From the NCBI GenBank assembly GCA_027293795.1, contig JAPYLE010000009.1:1-12740 (forward strand): a stretch of 12,740 nucleotides of DNA, in the 5' to 3' direction. The DNA comes from Rickettsia endosymbiont of Ixodes persulcatus. GTDB lineage: Bacteria > Pseudomonadota > Alphaproteobacteria > Rickettsiales > Rickettsiaceae. The notes beneath the pieces were generated by a model. That model did no database searches. It was not told the DNA's origin and was given only the letters and a program-made list of their open reading frames with translations. Shown in pieces: positions 1 to 6,840 of the stretch (positions are counted from its first letter, which is position 1; every line of letters begins with the position of its first letter). The position numbers and the translations under genes were made by a program.

Positions 1-421
1 ATTTCCCCCATAGTACAAATTCTCACAATTTAGTTGTTAATCTTGCAAAAATTTATACCATATATTAGCTTCTTTTTAATTCATAATTTACTACCGTAAT
101 ACCAGTATAACCTACTTGCTTTTCTTAACTTGATGTGTATGGTTCAAAGAACCGTCACAGAACAGTTATAATAGCTTTTAGGTAAAGCATCGCACTTTAA
201 ACCTTGAACATGGCTAAAATCACCCCAACCATGACAAAGTTGAGGAGCATTTTTTAAATGGATAATGCTAACCATCTGTTACAAAGGTCTTTGAAACCCC
301 GGAATGACGTTGCCGCTATTCTTGCGGAAGATTTTAATCAATTTTTTTAAAAAGTCAATTGGCTAGTTGCATGGATTGGAAAATGCCCTTAATGTCATTC
401 CCGCATGGATCAGTTTTTTCA
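1..421. other. Region without an intact gene
   Basis: No long ORF and no recognisable RNA gene is visible. The right part (about 290-420) contains fragments typical of rickettsial dispersed repeats, such as GGAATGACGTTGCCGC and GTTGCATGGATTGG, and leads into a fuller repeat copy. The left part is plain AT-rich sequence apart from one small minus-strand ORF, listed separately. It looks like decayed intergenic DNA. Confidence 0.5.
144..275 (-). other. Possible 43-residue ORF or gene remnant, unrecognised
   Basis: An ATG at 275 on the minus strand opens 43 codons ending in TGA at 144-146. The product begins MVSIIHLKNAPQLCHGWGDF and contains CDALPKSYYNCS. The composition (Cys, Trp, Gly, His and paired Tyr) looks more protein-like than the low-complexity frames usual in AT-rich spacer. 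The same frame runs on past the TGA for about 20 codons, with aromatic-rich text including LYWYYGSKL, so it may be a fragment of a longer dead gene. I see no clear ribosome binding site and do not recognise the family. It could be chance. Confidence 0.2.
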
Positions 422-570
422 GTGTCATCCCGCGACTTGATCGCGGGATCCAGTAAAAATACTAAAATTATTAGCATTATAAGTTATTTTGCTGAATACC
501 GTGGCTTGACCGCGGGTATGACACCGAACACGTTTTTCGATCCACGTAACAATGCCCGCTTGCAATGACG
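422..570. repeat. Dispersed palindromic repeat, copy A
   Basis: This stretch starts with a short hairpin (CCCGCGACTTGATCGCGGG) and includes the AT-rich block AAAATACTAAAATTATTAG. It then passes through ACCGTGG, ATGACA and CGTTTTTCGATCCACG to ACAATGC. The same order of blocks, with scattered differences, recurs in direct orientation at 3374-3520. Such elements are typical of Rickettsia intergenic regions. The 69-codon ORF covering this stretch is translated repeat, not a gene. Confidence 0.7.
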
Positions 571-643
571 ACTCGGGTATCCACGCAAGCGAGCCTTAAG
601 TGGGAATGGCATCGGCCAGCCTAGCAACAACATCTAGATTAAA

Positions 644-770
644 CTAACAAGCCTCTATAAGGCTAGGATTAGAATCACCAATCAATATACTGAATCCTTC
701 TCCTCCGTTATTACCTTAATCACTATGGTTATGATAATCTTTAGGAACGCATGAATAAGCAGAAAAATCT
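644..770 (-). pseudogene. Possible coding remnant downstream of the hypothetical pseudogene
   Basis: On the minus strand one frame reads FSAYSCVPKDYHNHSD, a TAA at 716-718, then GNNGGEGFSILIGDSNP and SLIEAC before TAG at 644-646. Apart from the single stop, the text looks like the C-terminal end of a real protein. It has no start codon of its own and lies just beyond the stop of the frameshifted hypothetical gene, in a different frame. It may be a separate dead gene or a chance frame. I do not recognise it. Confidence 0.25.
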
Positions 771-771
771 T

Positions 772-1171
772 TTAAAATAATACTATTTCAAACTTAGCAG
801 TTATATTCCCTTGAGAATCAGGTTTAACTAATACTTTTTGACCTGGACTTATTTTACTAATCTCTTCTTTACTAATGTTTATACCATTAATTCTTATTGC
901 TTTATTAAAATTCTTAGTTCTAATAATAGTAGCTTTCTGATCAAACCGGTATAAGAATATCTATTCTATTTTGATTATTAGAAGCAGACTTAGGAACTGC
1001 TCTCGATGTCATAGTATTAGCTAACATACATGCCAAACTAAGAGCTACATCTTGTAAACTAATATTAACAGCACCAATATCGGTGTAATTTGTTGAATTT
1101 GTGTTTGTCGTTTCTGAACTAACTAAACCGGCTATAGGTAAATTAATAAAAGTAAATATATTAATTATCAT
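772..1171 (-). pseudogene. Small hypothetical protein with N-terminal hydrophobic segment, frameshifted
   Basis: The ATG at 1171 overlaps the last 11 bases of the upstream ABC-transporter ORF, so the two were probably co-transcribed. The first frame gives 76 residues with a short hydrophobic N-terminus (IINIFTFINLPIAGLV), which may be a signal peptide or anchor. It ends in RIDILIPV and a stop at 941-943. Just there a second frame opens and gives FDQKATIIRTKNFNKAIRI, then INGINISKEEISKISPGQ and KVLVKPDSQGNITAKFEIV, stopping at 772-774. Removing one G from CCGG near 945 joins the frames as LIPFDQKATII, for about 132 residues in all. The two halves therefore read as one gene with a one-base insertion (or a sequencing error). 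I do not recognise the family. The late part could be a small beta-rich domain, but that is a guess. Confidence 0.6.
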
Positions 1172-3302
1172 TTTGTTTTTCCTCCTGCTGTTTATACCAA
1201 AGTTCTGCGTAATAGCCTTTGTGTTGTAGCAAGTTTTTATGGTTGCCTCGCTCTACTATATAGCCACTATCTAAAACAATAATTTCATCTGCATCAATAA
1301 TAGTCGATAATCTATGAGCGATGATCAGGGTAGTATGGTGTGCCAAGATTTCTTTAAGGCTTGCTTGAATTAGCTTTTCGGTTTTAGTATCAAGCGAGCT
1401 AGTTGCTTCGTCAAAAACATATATTGCCGGATTTTTTAGGATTGTTCTTGCTATCGCTATACGTTGTTTCTCACCGCCCGAAAGCTTTAATCCTCTCTCG
1501 CCTACCTGCGTATCATAGCCTTCGGGTAGCATGCTAATAAACTCATGAATATGGGCATTTTTTGATGCTGCTATAACTTCATCGAAGCTTGCTGCATTAT
1601 TACCGTATGCGATATTGTAATATATCGTATCGTTAAACAATACCGTATCTTGCGGGACAATTCCGATACATTTACGAAGCGATTGTTGCGTAACTTCTCT
1701 TATATCTTGATTGTCTATAGTAATACTACCGCTACTAATATCGTAAAACCTAAAAAGCAAGCGTGAGATAGTTGATTTACCTGCCCCGCTACTACCGACT
1801 ACTGCTAAGGTTTTGCCGCTTCCAATCGTAAAGCTTATATTATGCAAAATCGAACATTCTTGATTATAAGCGAAGCTAACATTATCGAAACTAACCTCGC
1901 CTTTTGAGATAATTAGCTCCTTAGCGTTCACAGCATCCTGCACTTCTGCCGGTATATCAAGCAGCTTAAACATATCTTCCATACTAACTAGAGCGTTCTT
2001 AATTTCTCTATAAGCAAATCCAAGTATTGAAAGTGGAATTGATAATTGAAATAGGTAAGTATTAACCATTATTAAATCACCGACGGTCATTTTATTTTGG
2101 TTAATAGCATTTGTCGAAAGTATCATTAAAGAAACAAGCCCTAAGGATAGAATGACATCCTGCCCGATATTTAAAATCGATAGACTGTTAGTAGTTTTAG
2201 TGGCTGATCTTTCATAAGTTTGTAAAGCCTCATTAAATTTCACTGCCTCATATTCTTCATTACCAAAATATTTAACGGTTTCAAAATTCAACAAACTATC
2301 GATTGCCCTATTATTGGCAGTGTTGTCGCTTTGGTTCATTTCCCTTGCAAATGAAATCCTCCAAATGCTAATTAGGAAAGTATAACTAACATAAACTATC
2401 ATTGTTATTAAAATAGTCACAGCAAACCATATACCGTAAACATACCATAACATCCCGCTTACAAGTACGATTTCTACGCCTGTCGGGAAAATATTAAATA
2501 GTGAATACCGCAGCACCGCTTCAATACCTTTAGTACCACGTTCTATTGATCTACTTAAGCCTCCTGTTTTTCGGGTAATATGAAAACGCATACTTAAACT
2601 ATGCATCTGTTTAAAGACATTTAGAGCAACTAAGCGAGTCGCCTGATGCCCTACTTTTGAAAAAATGATATTTCGCAGCTCACTGAAAATTTGGACAAGT
2701 ATCTTAGTACCGCCATATGCAAAAATAATCCCAATAATAACTGAAAAAGCAAAGTTTTCATTTAATCCGTCTATTATATATTTATAAACAATCGGAACAA
2801 AAATATTGATTATTTTAGCTATGACTAGACAAATAAGAGAGGTAACAATACGTAACCTAACATTAAAATCCTTCGACCATAAATAAGGAAGAAGTAGATA
2901 GAATGAATTTTTGTGATTGTTGTTTTTGAACATTGCTATTGAAGTTTTTGTGAATTTGTATGGCTTTGTCATCCAGGAAGCTTGTAGGTGTGACTCGATG
3001 TCATTCCCGCGTAGGCGGGAATCCAGAAAATACTTACCTAAATCTTCCCAATCAGGATTGAGTTTTTCTATTAATTCTATTTTCCAACTACGATTCCACT
3101 TCTTTAATGCTTTTTCTCTAGCAAAAGCTTCTTTAATATCAGCAAATTCTTCTGTATAAGCAAGCCTTATAACATCATATTTTGCCGTAAATTCCTTAAC
3201 TGCTTTTTGCTTATGTTCATAAGTACGGCGTAATATATTATTAGTAATACCAATATACAAAGTACCATTGCGATCAGAACATAATATATATACCCAATAC
3301 AT
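1161..3302 (-). CDS. atm1: GIY-YIG domain fused to Atm1-type ABC transporter
   Basis: A single 713-codon frame contains two unrelated proteins. Residues 1 to about 92 are a GIY-YIG nuclease-like domain. Residues 93-111 come from a palindromic repeat. The rest, from Met111 or Met124 (603 or 590 residues), is a full-length half-transporter of the Atm1/ABCB7 type. Its membrane domain (about 145-430) carries the Atm1 hallmarks TRKTGGLSRSIERGTKGIEA and RYSLFNIFPTGVE. The ATPase domain has Walker A GSSGAGKST (503-511), Q-loop VPQD (549-552), signature LSGGE (607-611), Walker B with D631-E632, and H-loop His663. All catalytic elements are intact. Atm1 proteins export a glutathione-linked sulfur species needed for Fe-S or thiol homeostasis, which fits the nearby grx and hscBA-fdx genes. 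Translation may really begin at Met111 (2972) or Met124 (2933), giving a normal Atm1. The ORF alone does not prove a fusion protein is made. Confidence 0.9.
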   Translation of the reverse strand: MYWVYILCSDRNGTLYIGITNNILRRTYEHKQKAVKEFTAKYDVIRLAYTEEFADIKEAFAREKALKKWNRSWKIELIEKLNPDWEDLGKYFLDSRLRGNDIESHLQASWMTKPYKFTKTSIAMFKNNNHKNSFYLLLPYLWSKDFNVRLRIVTSLICLVIAKIINIFVPIVYKYIIDGLNENFAFSVIIGIIFAYGGTKILVQIFSELRNIIFSKVGHQATRLVALNVFKQMHSLSMRFHITRKTGGLSRSIERGTKGIEAVLRYSLFNIFPTGVEIVLVSGMLWYVYGIWFAVTILITMIVYVSYTFLISIWRISFAREMNQSDNTANNRAIDSLLNFETVKYFGNEEYEAVKFNEALQTYERSATKTTNSLSILNIGQDVILSLGLVSLMILSTNAINQNKMTVGDLIMVNTYLFQLSIPLSILGFAYREIKNALVSMEDMFKLLDIPAEVQDAVNAKELIISKGEVSFDNVSFAYNQECSILHNISFTIGSGKTLAVVGSSGAGKSTISRLLFRFYDISSGSITIDNQDIREVTQQSLRKCIGIVPQDTVLFNDTIYYNIAYGNNAASFDEVIAASKNAHIHEFISMLPEGYDTQVGERGLKLSGGEKQRIAIARTILKNPAIYVFDEATSSLDTKTEKLIQASLKEILAHHTTLIIAHRLSTIIDADEIIVLDSGYIVERGNHKNLLQHKGYYAELWYKQQEEKQNDN
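2970..3026. repeat. Rickettsial palindromic repeat inside the GIY-YIG/atm1 ORF
   Basis: The core is ATTCCCGC-GTAG-GCGGGAAT (3003-3022), a perfect 8-bp stem with a 4-base loop. It is flanked by TGTC on one side and CCAG on the other, with a shorter GTCATCCAG at the other end of the block. Read on the minus strand it encodes LDSRLRGNDIESHLQASW and the Met at 111 of the fused protein. Related cores occur at 3321-3343 and 6747-6776. The family is typical of rickettsial genomes; I do not assign a numbered RPE class. Confidence 0.75.
3027..3302 (-). other. GIY-YIG endonuclease-like domain (COG2827/YhbQ type), N-terminal part of the fused ORF
   Basis: The first 92 residues start MYWVYILCSDRNGTLYIGIT. 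The pair VYIL/LYIGIT is the GIY-YIG signature, followed by NNILRR (catalytic-type Arg25 or Arg26) and EHK. The later segment AFAREKALKKWNR (59-71) carries the conserved Glu, then KIELIEKLNPDW. This is the length and pattern of stand-alone single-domain GIY-YIG proteins, which are common as short free ORFs in Rickettsia. In that state it would end soon after GKYF. Here a palindromic repeat follows directly, no stop codon remains, and the frame enters atm1. Any role in DNA cleavage is unproven. The start ATG at 3302 has no strong ribosome binding site and lies just downstream of another palindrome. Confidence 0.75.
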
Positions 3303-3320
3303 TTTTATTATTTATTTTTT

Positions 3321-3343
3321 CTGGATTCCCGCGTAGGCGGGAA
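3321..3343. repeat. Palindromic repeat upstream of the GIY-YIG start
   Basis: CTGGATTCCCGC-GTAG-GCGGGAA forms a 7-bp GC-rich hairpin (3326-3343), with the CTGGATT flank on the opposite side from the copy at 3003-3022. It lies about 20 bases upstream of the GIY-YIG start on the minus strand, so it falls in that gene's leader or promoter region. Confidence 0.7.
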
Positions 3344-3373
3344 GGCATTGTTGCGTAGATCGATTCCACCCCT

Positions 3374-3520
3374 TTCATCCCGCAACTTGTGAGCTAGATC
3401 CAGTTAAAAATACTAAAATTATTAGTGTTGTAAGTTGTTTTTTGGATACCGTGGTCAAGCCACATTATGACATCGAACGCGTTTTTCGATCCACGCAACA
3501 ATGCTCACGCGGGAATGACA
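3374..3520. repeat. Dispersed palindromic repeat, copy B
   Basis: This is the direct-orientation partner of the repeat at 422-570. It shares TCATCCCGC, AAAATACTAAAATTATTAG, GGATACCGTGG against GAATACCGTGG, CGTTTTTCGATCCACG and AACAATGC. It ends in a CGCGGGAATGACA motif. The pair flanks the block made of the hypothetical pseudogene and the GIY-YIG/atm1 ORF. The small plus-strand ORF crossing this stretch is translated repeat, not a gene. Confidence 0.7.
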
Positions 3521-3567
3521 TTCATCACACCATAATACCTCACAGGAATGACATAGTACTAGCTCTT

Positions 3568-3894
3568 TTACTTCCTACGCCCCCGGGCGGGGGGCACAGC
3601 AGGCGGAGTCTTCTTCGACTGTCTTTCTAACAACTTATCAAGCCTGCCTTCTTCATTAAGCTTCTGTAAATCATCATTACCACCTATATGAATATTATCT
3701 ATAAATATCTGCGGGACGGTTCTGCTTCCACCGGCTTTCTTAATTAATTTTTCTTTCTCTTCCTGAGTAAAATTACTTACTTCAATTTCCTCATAAACCA
3801 CCTCTTTCTTATCAAGCAACGCTTTAGCTTTGATACAATAAGGACAACTAGCGAGAGTATAAATAATGATCGTATGTAATATAGTTTTATTCAT
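3568..3894 (-). CDS. grxC1: Glutaredoxin, dithiol CPYC type
   Basis: This 108-residue glutaredoxin is a cytoplasmic, glutathione-dependent thiol-disulfide oxidoreductase. The redox motif CPYC is at residues 18-21 (ASCPYCIKAK). The TVPQIFI cis-proline loop and the GGNDDL glutathione-binding segment follow in the expected order and spacing. The fold is complete by about residue 90. The last 13 or so residues (TPPAVPPARGRRK) are encoded by a GC-rich palindromic stretch unlike the rest of the gene, so the tail looks like a repeat-derived extension rather than part of the fold. The gene diverges from uvrB across a 70-base gap that holds a good promoter for it. Its position near atm1 and the hsc-fdx genes suggests a part in thiol or Fe-S homeostasis. 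It is the dithiol class, not the monothiol Grx5/GrxD class that carries Fe-S clusters. Confidence 0.93.
   Translation of the reverse strand: MNKTILHTIIIYTLASCPYCIKAKALLDKKEVVYEEIEVSNFTQEEKEKLIKKAGGSRTVPQIFIDNIHIGGNDDLQKLNEEGRLDKLLERQSKKTPPAVPPARGRRK
3579..3595. repeat. GC-rich hairpin at the 3' end of grxC1
   Basis: GCCCCC and GGGGGC form a perfect 6-bp GC-only stem around a 5-base loop, inside the last codons of grxC1. No T-run follows in the minus direction, so it is not a classic rho-independent terminator, although it could still slow polymerase. It stands out sharply from the AT-rich gene and probably belongs to a rickettsial repeat family. Confidence 0.5.
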
Positions 3895-3925
3895 AATGTT
3901 ATATTTTTTTGTTAGATTTTAATAT

Positions 3926-3954
3926 ATTATCTTAAACTATAGTTTTTAAAGCAA
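3926..3954 (-). promoter_or_regulatory. Sigma-70-type promoter for grxC1
   Basis: On the minus strand TTGCTT (3949-3954) is followed after exactly 17 bases by GATAAT (3926-3931). These are near-consensus -35 and -10 elements. The predicted transcript would start near 3918, about 24 bases before the grxC1 ATG at 3894. I did not find an equally good promoter for uvrB on the plus strand in the same gap. Confidence 0.6.
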
Positions 3955-3964
3955 GTAAAAATGC

Positions 3965-5950
3965 ATGAATAATTTTTCTATTATCTCAGAATATAAACCG
4001 GCAGGCGATCAACCAAAAGCAATAGATGCAATTATAGCAGGATTAAATAGCAAGAAACGTTCCCAAATGTTGCTCGGTATTACGGGATCAGGTAAGACTT
4101 TTACTATGGCGAATATTATTGCAAGAACGAATCGCCCTACTCTTATTATGGCACATAATAAAACTTTAGCGGCTCAAATTTATTCAGAAATGAAGTCGAT
4201 TTTCCCGAAAACAGCCACGTTCAAACCCAATATCATTACGCTCATATTGTAGATTTACCAAATCATTTAGTAGTTTATCACGAGGGTAACTTTTACCTGA
4301 TTCTAAATTAACCGTCATTTGGTAATATAAATCAGGAGAGCCAAGCCCGTAAATACATGAAACGGAAGAAACTACTATAACGTCATGTCTTTCTAATAGC
4401 GATCTCGTAGCGGAATGACGCATTAAATCAATCTGCTCGTTAATTGATGAGTCTTTTTCTATAAAAGTATCGGTGCGTGCTATATAAGCTTCGGGCTGAT
4501 AATAATCATAATATGAGACAAAATACTCAACGGCATTTTTCGGGATAAAGGTGATAATATCGATATTTTTCCCTCACATTATAGCGATAAAGCTTGGCGT
4601 TTATCGTTTTTTGGCAATGAACTCGAATATATACATGAATTTGATCCCCTAACAGGCGAAAAACTTGCTAAGCTCGATAAAGCTATAGTCTTTGGTAATT
4701 CACATTTCGTGATACCGCAAGAAACAGTAAATAAAGCCATATCAGGCATTGAGGAGGAGTTACAAAAATGCTTAGAATTCTTAAAGTCACAAGATAAACT
4801 ACTTGAAACCCAAAGACTAAATCAACGTACTCAATATGATCTTGAAATGTTAACCGAAACCGGTAGCTGTAAAGGCGTTGAAAATTATTCGAGATTCTTT
4901 ACAGGACGTAACGCCGGTGAGCCACCGCCAACGTTATTTGAGTATCTACCGAAAGATGCGTTATTATTTGTTGATGAAAGCCACGTATCCGTGCCACAAA
5001 TTAGAGCGATGTATAACGGCGATCGAGCAAGGAAAGAAGTGTTGGTAGAGCATGGGTTTCGTCTGCCTTCTGCTCTTGATAATAGACCTTTAAAATTTGA
5101 AGAATGGGAAAAATTTAGACCGCAAACCGTTTTTGTATCTGCAACTCCGGGACCATTCGAGTTAGAAGAAACCGGCGGCCTCGTAGTAGAATTAATTATC
5201 AGACCTACGGGACTGCTTGATCCTGAATGCATTATAAAGCCTGCTACTAACCAAGTTGAGGATTTAATTAGCGAGATTCAAACCACTATCGCTAAAGGTT
5301 TTCGTGTTTTAGTCACCACCTTAACAAAAAAAATGGCAGAAGATTTAACTACCTATTTGCAGGCACTAAAATATAAAACCTCTTATTTACATTCTAACGT
5401 TCATACACTTGAGCGTATTGAAATATTAAGAGATTTAAGGCAAGGTACTATTGATATTTTAGTAGGTATTAATTTGCTTCGTGAGGGTCTCGATCTCCCT
5501 GAATGCGGTTTAGTAGCCATACTTGATGCTGACAAGGAAGGGTTTTTACGGTCGGAAGTATCGTTAATACAAACGATCGGAAGAGCTGCACGAAATAGCG
5601 AGGGCAGAGTAATACTTTATGCCGATAAAATGACTAAATCTATTGATAAAGCCGTTAGTGAAACAATGCGTAGACGACAGATTCAACAGGAATATAATGA
5701 AAAACACGGCATAATTCCAAAAACCATCAACCGTGCTATTCACGCTTTAACGGAACTTAAGAAAATTGATAGTAAGCTTGATAAAAAACAAGCTCTTACT
5801 TTATTTGATAACCCTGCTAAACTAAAAGCGCATATTGATAAATTAAAAAAAGAAATGCTTAAAGCTGCAAGTAATCTTGAATTTGAACAAGCCGCAAAAC
5901 TTCGTGATCAGCTAAAAACTCTAGAAGAGGCGGCGTTGGAATTGAGCTAA
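3965..5950 (+). pseudogene. uvrB: UvrB excinuclease subunit, disrupted by an internal inversion
   Basis: UvrB is the damage-verifying helicase-like subunit of UvrABC nucleotide excision repair. The N-terminal 82 codons are intact on the plus strand, including the Walker A loop GITGSGKTFTMAN. Residues 83-192 lie in the opposite orientation (about 4212-4536). The plus frame therefore runs into unrelated codons and stops at 4250-4252. From codon 193 (4541) to the stop at 5950 the original frame is intact: LLFVDESH motif II, FVSATPG, the GINLLREGLDLPE and QTIGRAARN motifs, and the C-terminal UVR motif (LKAHIDKLKKEM to AAKLRDQLK). Reversing the segment gives one uninterrupted 661-codon UvrB, the normal family length. 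The missing part includes the tyrosine-rich beta-hairpin (SYYDYYQPEAY) that clamps damaged DNA. A product starting at Met 4709 (413 residues) would lack Walker A and the hairpin, so it should not work. Confidence 0.92.
4203..4545 (-). other. Inverted internal segment of uvrB with 9-bp inverted-repeat ends
   Basis: TCCCGAAAA (4203-4211) and TTTTCGGGA (4537-4545) are perfect reverse complements around 325 bases. On the minus strand the enclosed segment reads as UvrB without a stop: NAVEYFVSYYDYYQPEAY, IARTDTFIEKDSSINEQ, LMRHSATRSLLERHDVI, SCIYGLGSPDLYYQM and so on to ERGCFR. Placed back in plus orientation, it joins SIFPK to NAVEYF on the left and GCFR to DKGDNIDIF on the right, both in frame. 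The segment has gathered no frameshift or stop, so the inversion is recent, reversible or artefactual. The minus-strand ORF at 4184-4423 is part of this segment, not an independent gene. Confidence 0.92.
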
Positions 5951-5965
5951 TATTTTTATTTAATG

Positions 5966-6105
5966 TCAAGAGAGCAGAAGTAAACGAAGTTTAACTTGGA
6001 AAGGGGCAAGACGATTCGAAGCTTTTGACCGCAGCGTAGTTTGACCTAGGTGAGGATCAAAAACGAGAAGCAACGACACCAATTTTTCAAATTAAACGAG
6101 TATAC
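5966..6105. repeat. Probable dispersed repeat covering the uvrB-rnhB junction
   Basis: The interval between uvrB and rnhB is less AT-rich than its surroundings and has no coding frame. Its last 35 bases (6071-6105, CAACGACACC to CGAGTATAC) recur in inverted orientation at 6702-6736, with 33 of 35 positions matching by eye. This shows that at least the right end is repetitive. The left part has no second copy in this window, so its limit is a guess. The rnhB stop codon lies inside the repeated 35 bases. Confidence 0.5.
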
Positions 6106-6677
6106 CTAAAGCTTTTCCTATGATACGGTGATAAGCCGTGCGTATTAATAGCTTTGATATGTTCTTTGGTACCGTAGCCGGAATTTTTGTGCCATAAATA
6201 TTGTGGGAATTCAGTGCTTAAATCTAACATCAAACGATCCCTAGTAACTTTTGCAACAATAGAAGCCGCTGCAATCGATAACGATAAATTATCACCGTTA
6301 ACTATACTAACAAATTTCTTGTCATTAAACTGCATATTACCGTCAACTAAAACTATTTCCGGTTTAATAGTAAGATTTGCCACAGCAATAGAACAAGCTT
6401 TTTTAGTTGCTTCTAATATATTAATCTCATCAATTTCGGTATGGGAAATAATAGCGGTTGACCAAGCATAATTACTAGTTATTTGCTCATATAATAATTC
6501 TCTTTTTCTTTTAGAAAGCTTTTTAGAATCTTTAATACCTGGGATAATATTTGTGTTATCTATTACAACGGCGCTAGCTACTACCGGACCTGCGAGCGGT
6601 CCTCTACCTGCTTCATCTATACCTGCTACAATATACCCCTGATATTTCTTCTCATACTGTAATAAGTCTACTTCCAT
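6087..6677 (-). CDS. rnhB: Ribonuclease HII
   Basis: This 196-residue RNase HII removes ribonucleotides and RNA primers from RNA-DNA hybrids in the cytoplasm. The signature GIDEAGRGPLAGPV is at 19-32, with catalytic Asp21 and Glu22. VLVDGN (109-114, Asp112) and the AAASIVAKVTRDRLM stretch (136-150, with Asp147) supply the rest of the active site. SGYGTKEH and GLSPYHRKSF are the usual C-terminal motifs. The ATG at 6677 gives the normal length for short alphaproteobacterial RnhB. The end (RYTRLI and TGA) is written in a repeated sequence that also occurs upstream of the start, so the native tail may have been replaced. The gene opposes its neighbours on both sides, uvrB and hscB, and is probably transcribed alone. 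Confidence 0.95.
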   Translation of the reverse strand: MEVDLLQYEKKYQGYIVAGIDEAGRGPLAGPVVASAVVIDNTNIIPGIKDSKKLSKRKRELLYEQITSNYAWSTAIISHTEIDEINILEATKKACSIAVANLTIKPEIVLVDGNMQFNDKKFVSIVNGDNLSLSIAAASIVAKVTRDRLMLDLSTEFPQYLWHKNSGYGTKEHIKAINTHGLSPYHRKSFRYTRLI

Positions 6678-6701
6678 AATTGTATTTTTTTAATTTTTAA
6701 T

Positions 6702-6736
6702 GTATACTCGTTTAGTTTGAAAAATTGGCGTCGTTG
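6702..6736. repeat. 35-bp inverted repeat upstream of rnhB
   Basis: GTATACTCGTTTAGTTTG and the following AAAAATTGGCGTCGTTG are the reverse complement of 6071-6105 with two mismatches. The pair flanks rnhB completely, with 596 bases between the arms. The right copy runs directly into a palindromic element. Confidence 0.85.
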
Positions 6737-6803
6737 CATGGATCGATGTCATTCCCCCGCGTAGGCGGGAATGACATTAGTCGTTTTTTAAAAACTATGC
6801 AAC
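6733..6803. repeat. Nested palindromic element upstream of hscB
   Basis: The core TGTCATTCCC-CCGCGTAGG-CGGGAATGACA (6747-6776) is a long near-perfect palindrome. Around it GTTGCAT (6733-6739) and ATGCAAC (6797-6803) form an outer inverted repeat. It is the same family as the cores at 3003-3022 and 3326-3343, here in fuller form. It ends about 37 bases before the hscB start, so it could influence the rnhB or hscB promoters. Confidence 0.75.
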
Positions 6804-6840
6804 AAAACCTAAAATAACTTAGAATTATAAAAAAGTAAAA

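Noticed and set aside
359..568. Plus-strand 69-codon ORF
   Set aside because: It covers a dispersed palindromic repeat, has no ribosome binding site, and its translation is typical of translated repeat DNA.
2917..3159. Plus-strand 80-codon ORF containing SFPRRRESRKYLPKS
   Set aside because: It is antisense to the GIY-YIG/atm1 ORF and includes the translated palindrome. The opposite strand carries recognisable domains.
3442..3630. Plus-strand 62-codon ORF
   Set aside because: It is made from repeat copy B and the antisense of the grxC1 end.
4184..4423. A separate minus-strand gene between two uvrB parts
   Set aside because: Its protein is UvrB residues in inverted orientation and continues upstream of its Met to 4536. 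It is the flipped segment of uvrB.
4203..4545. Site-specific invertase-controlled phase switch
   Set aside because: The arms are only 9 bp and no invertase or recombinase gene is in the window. Reversibility remains possible, but a dedicated switch is not supported.
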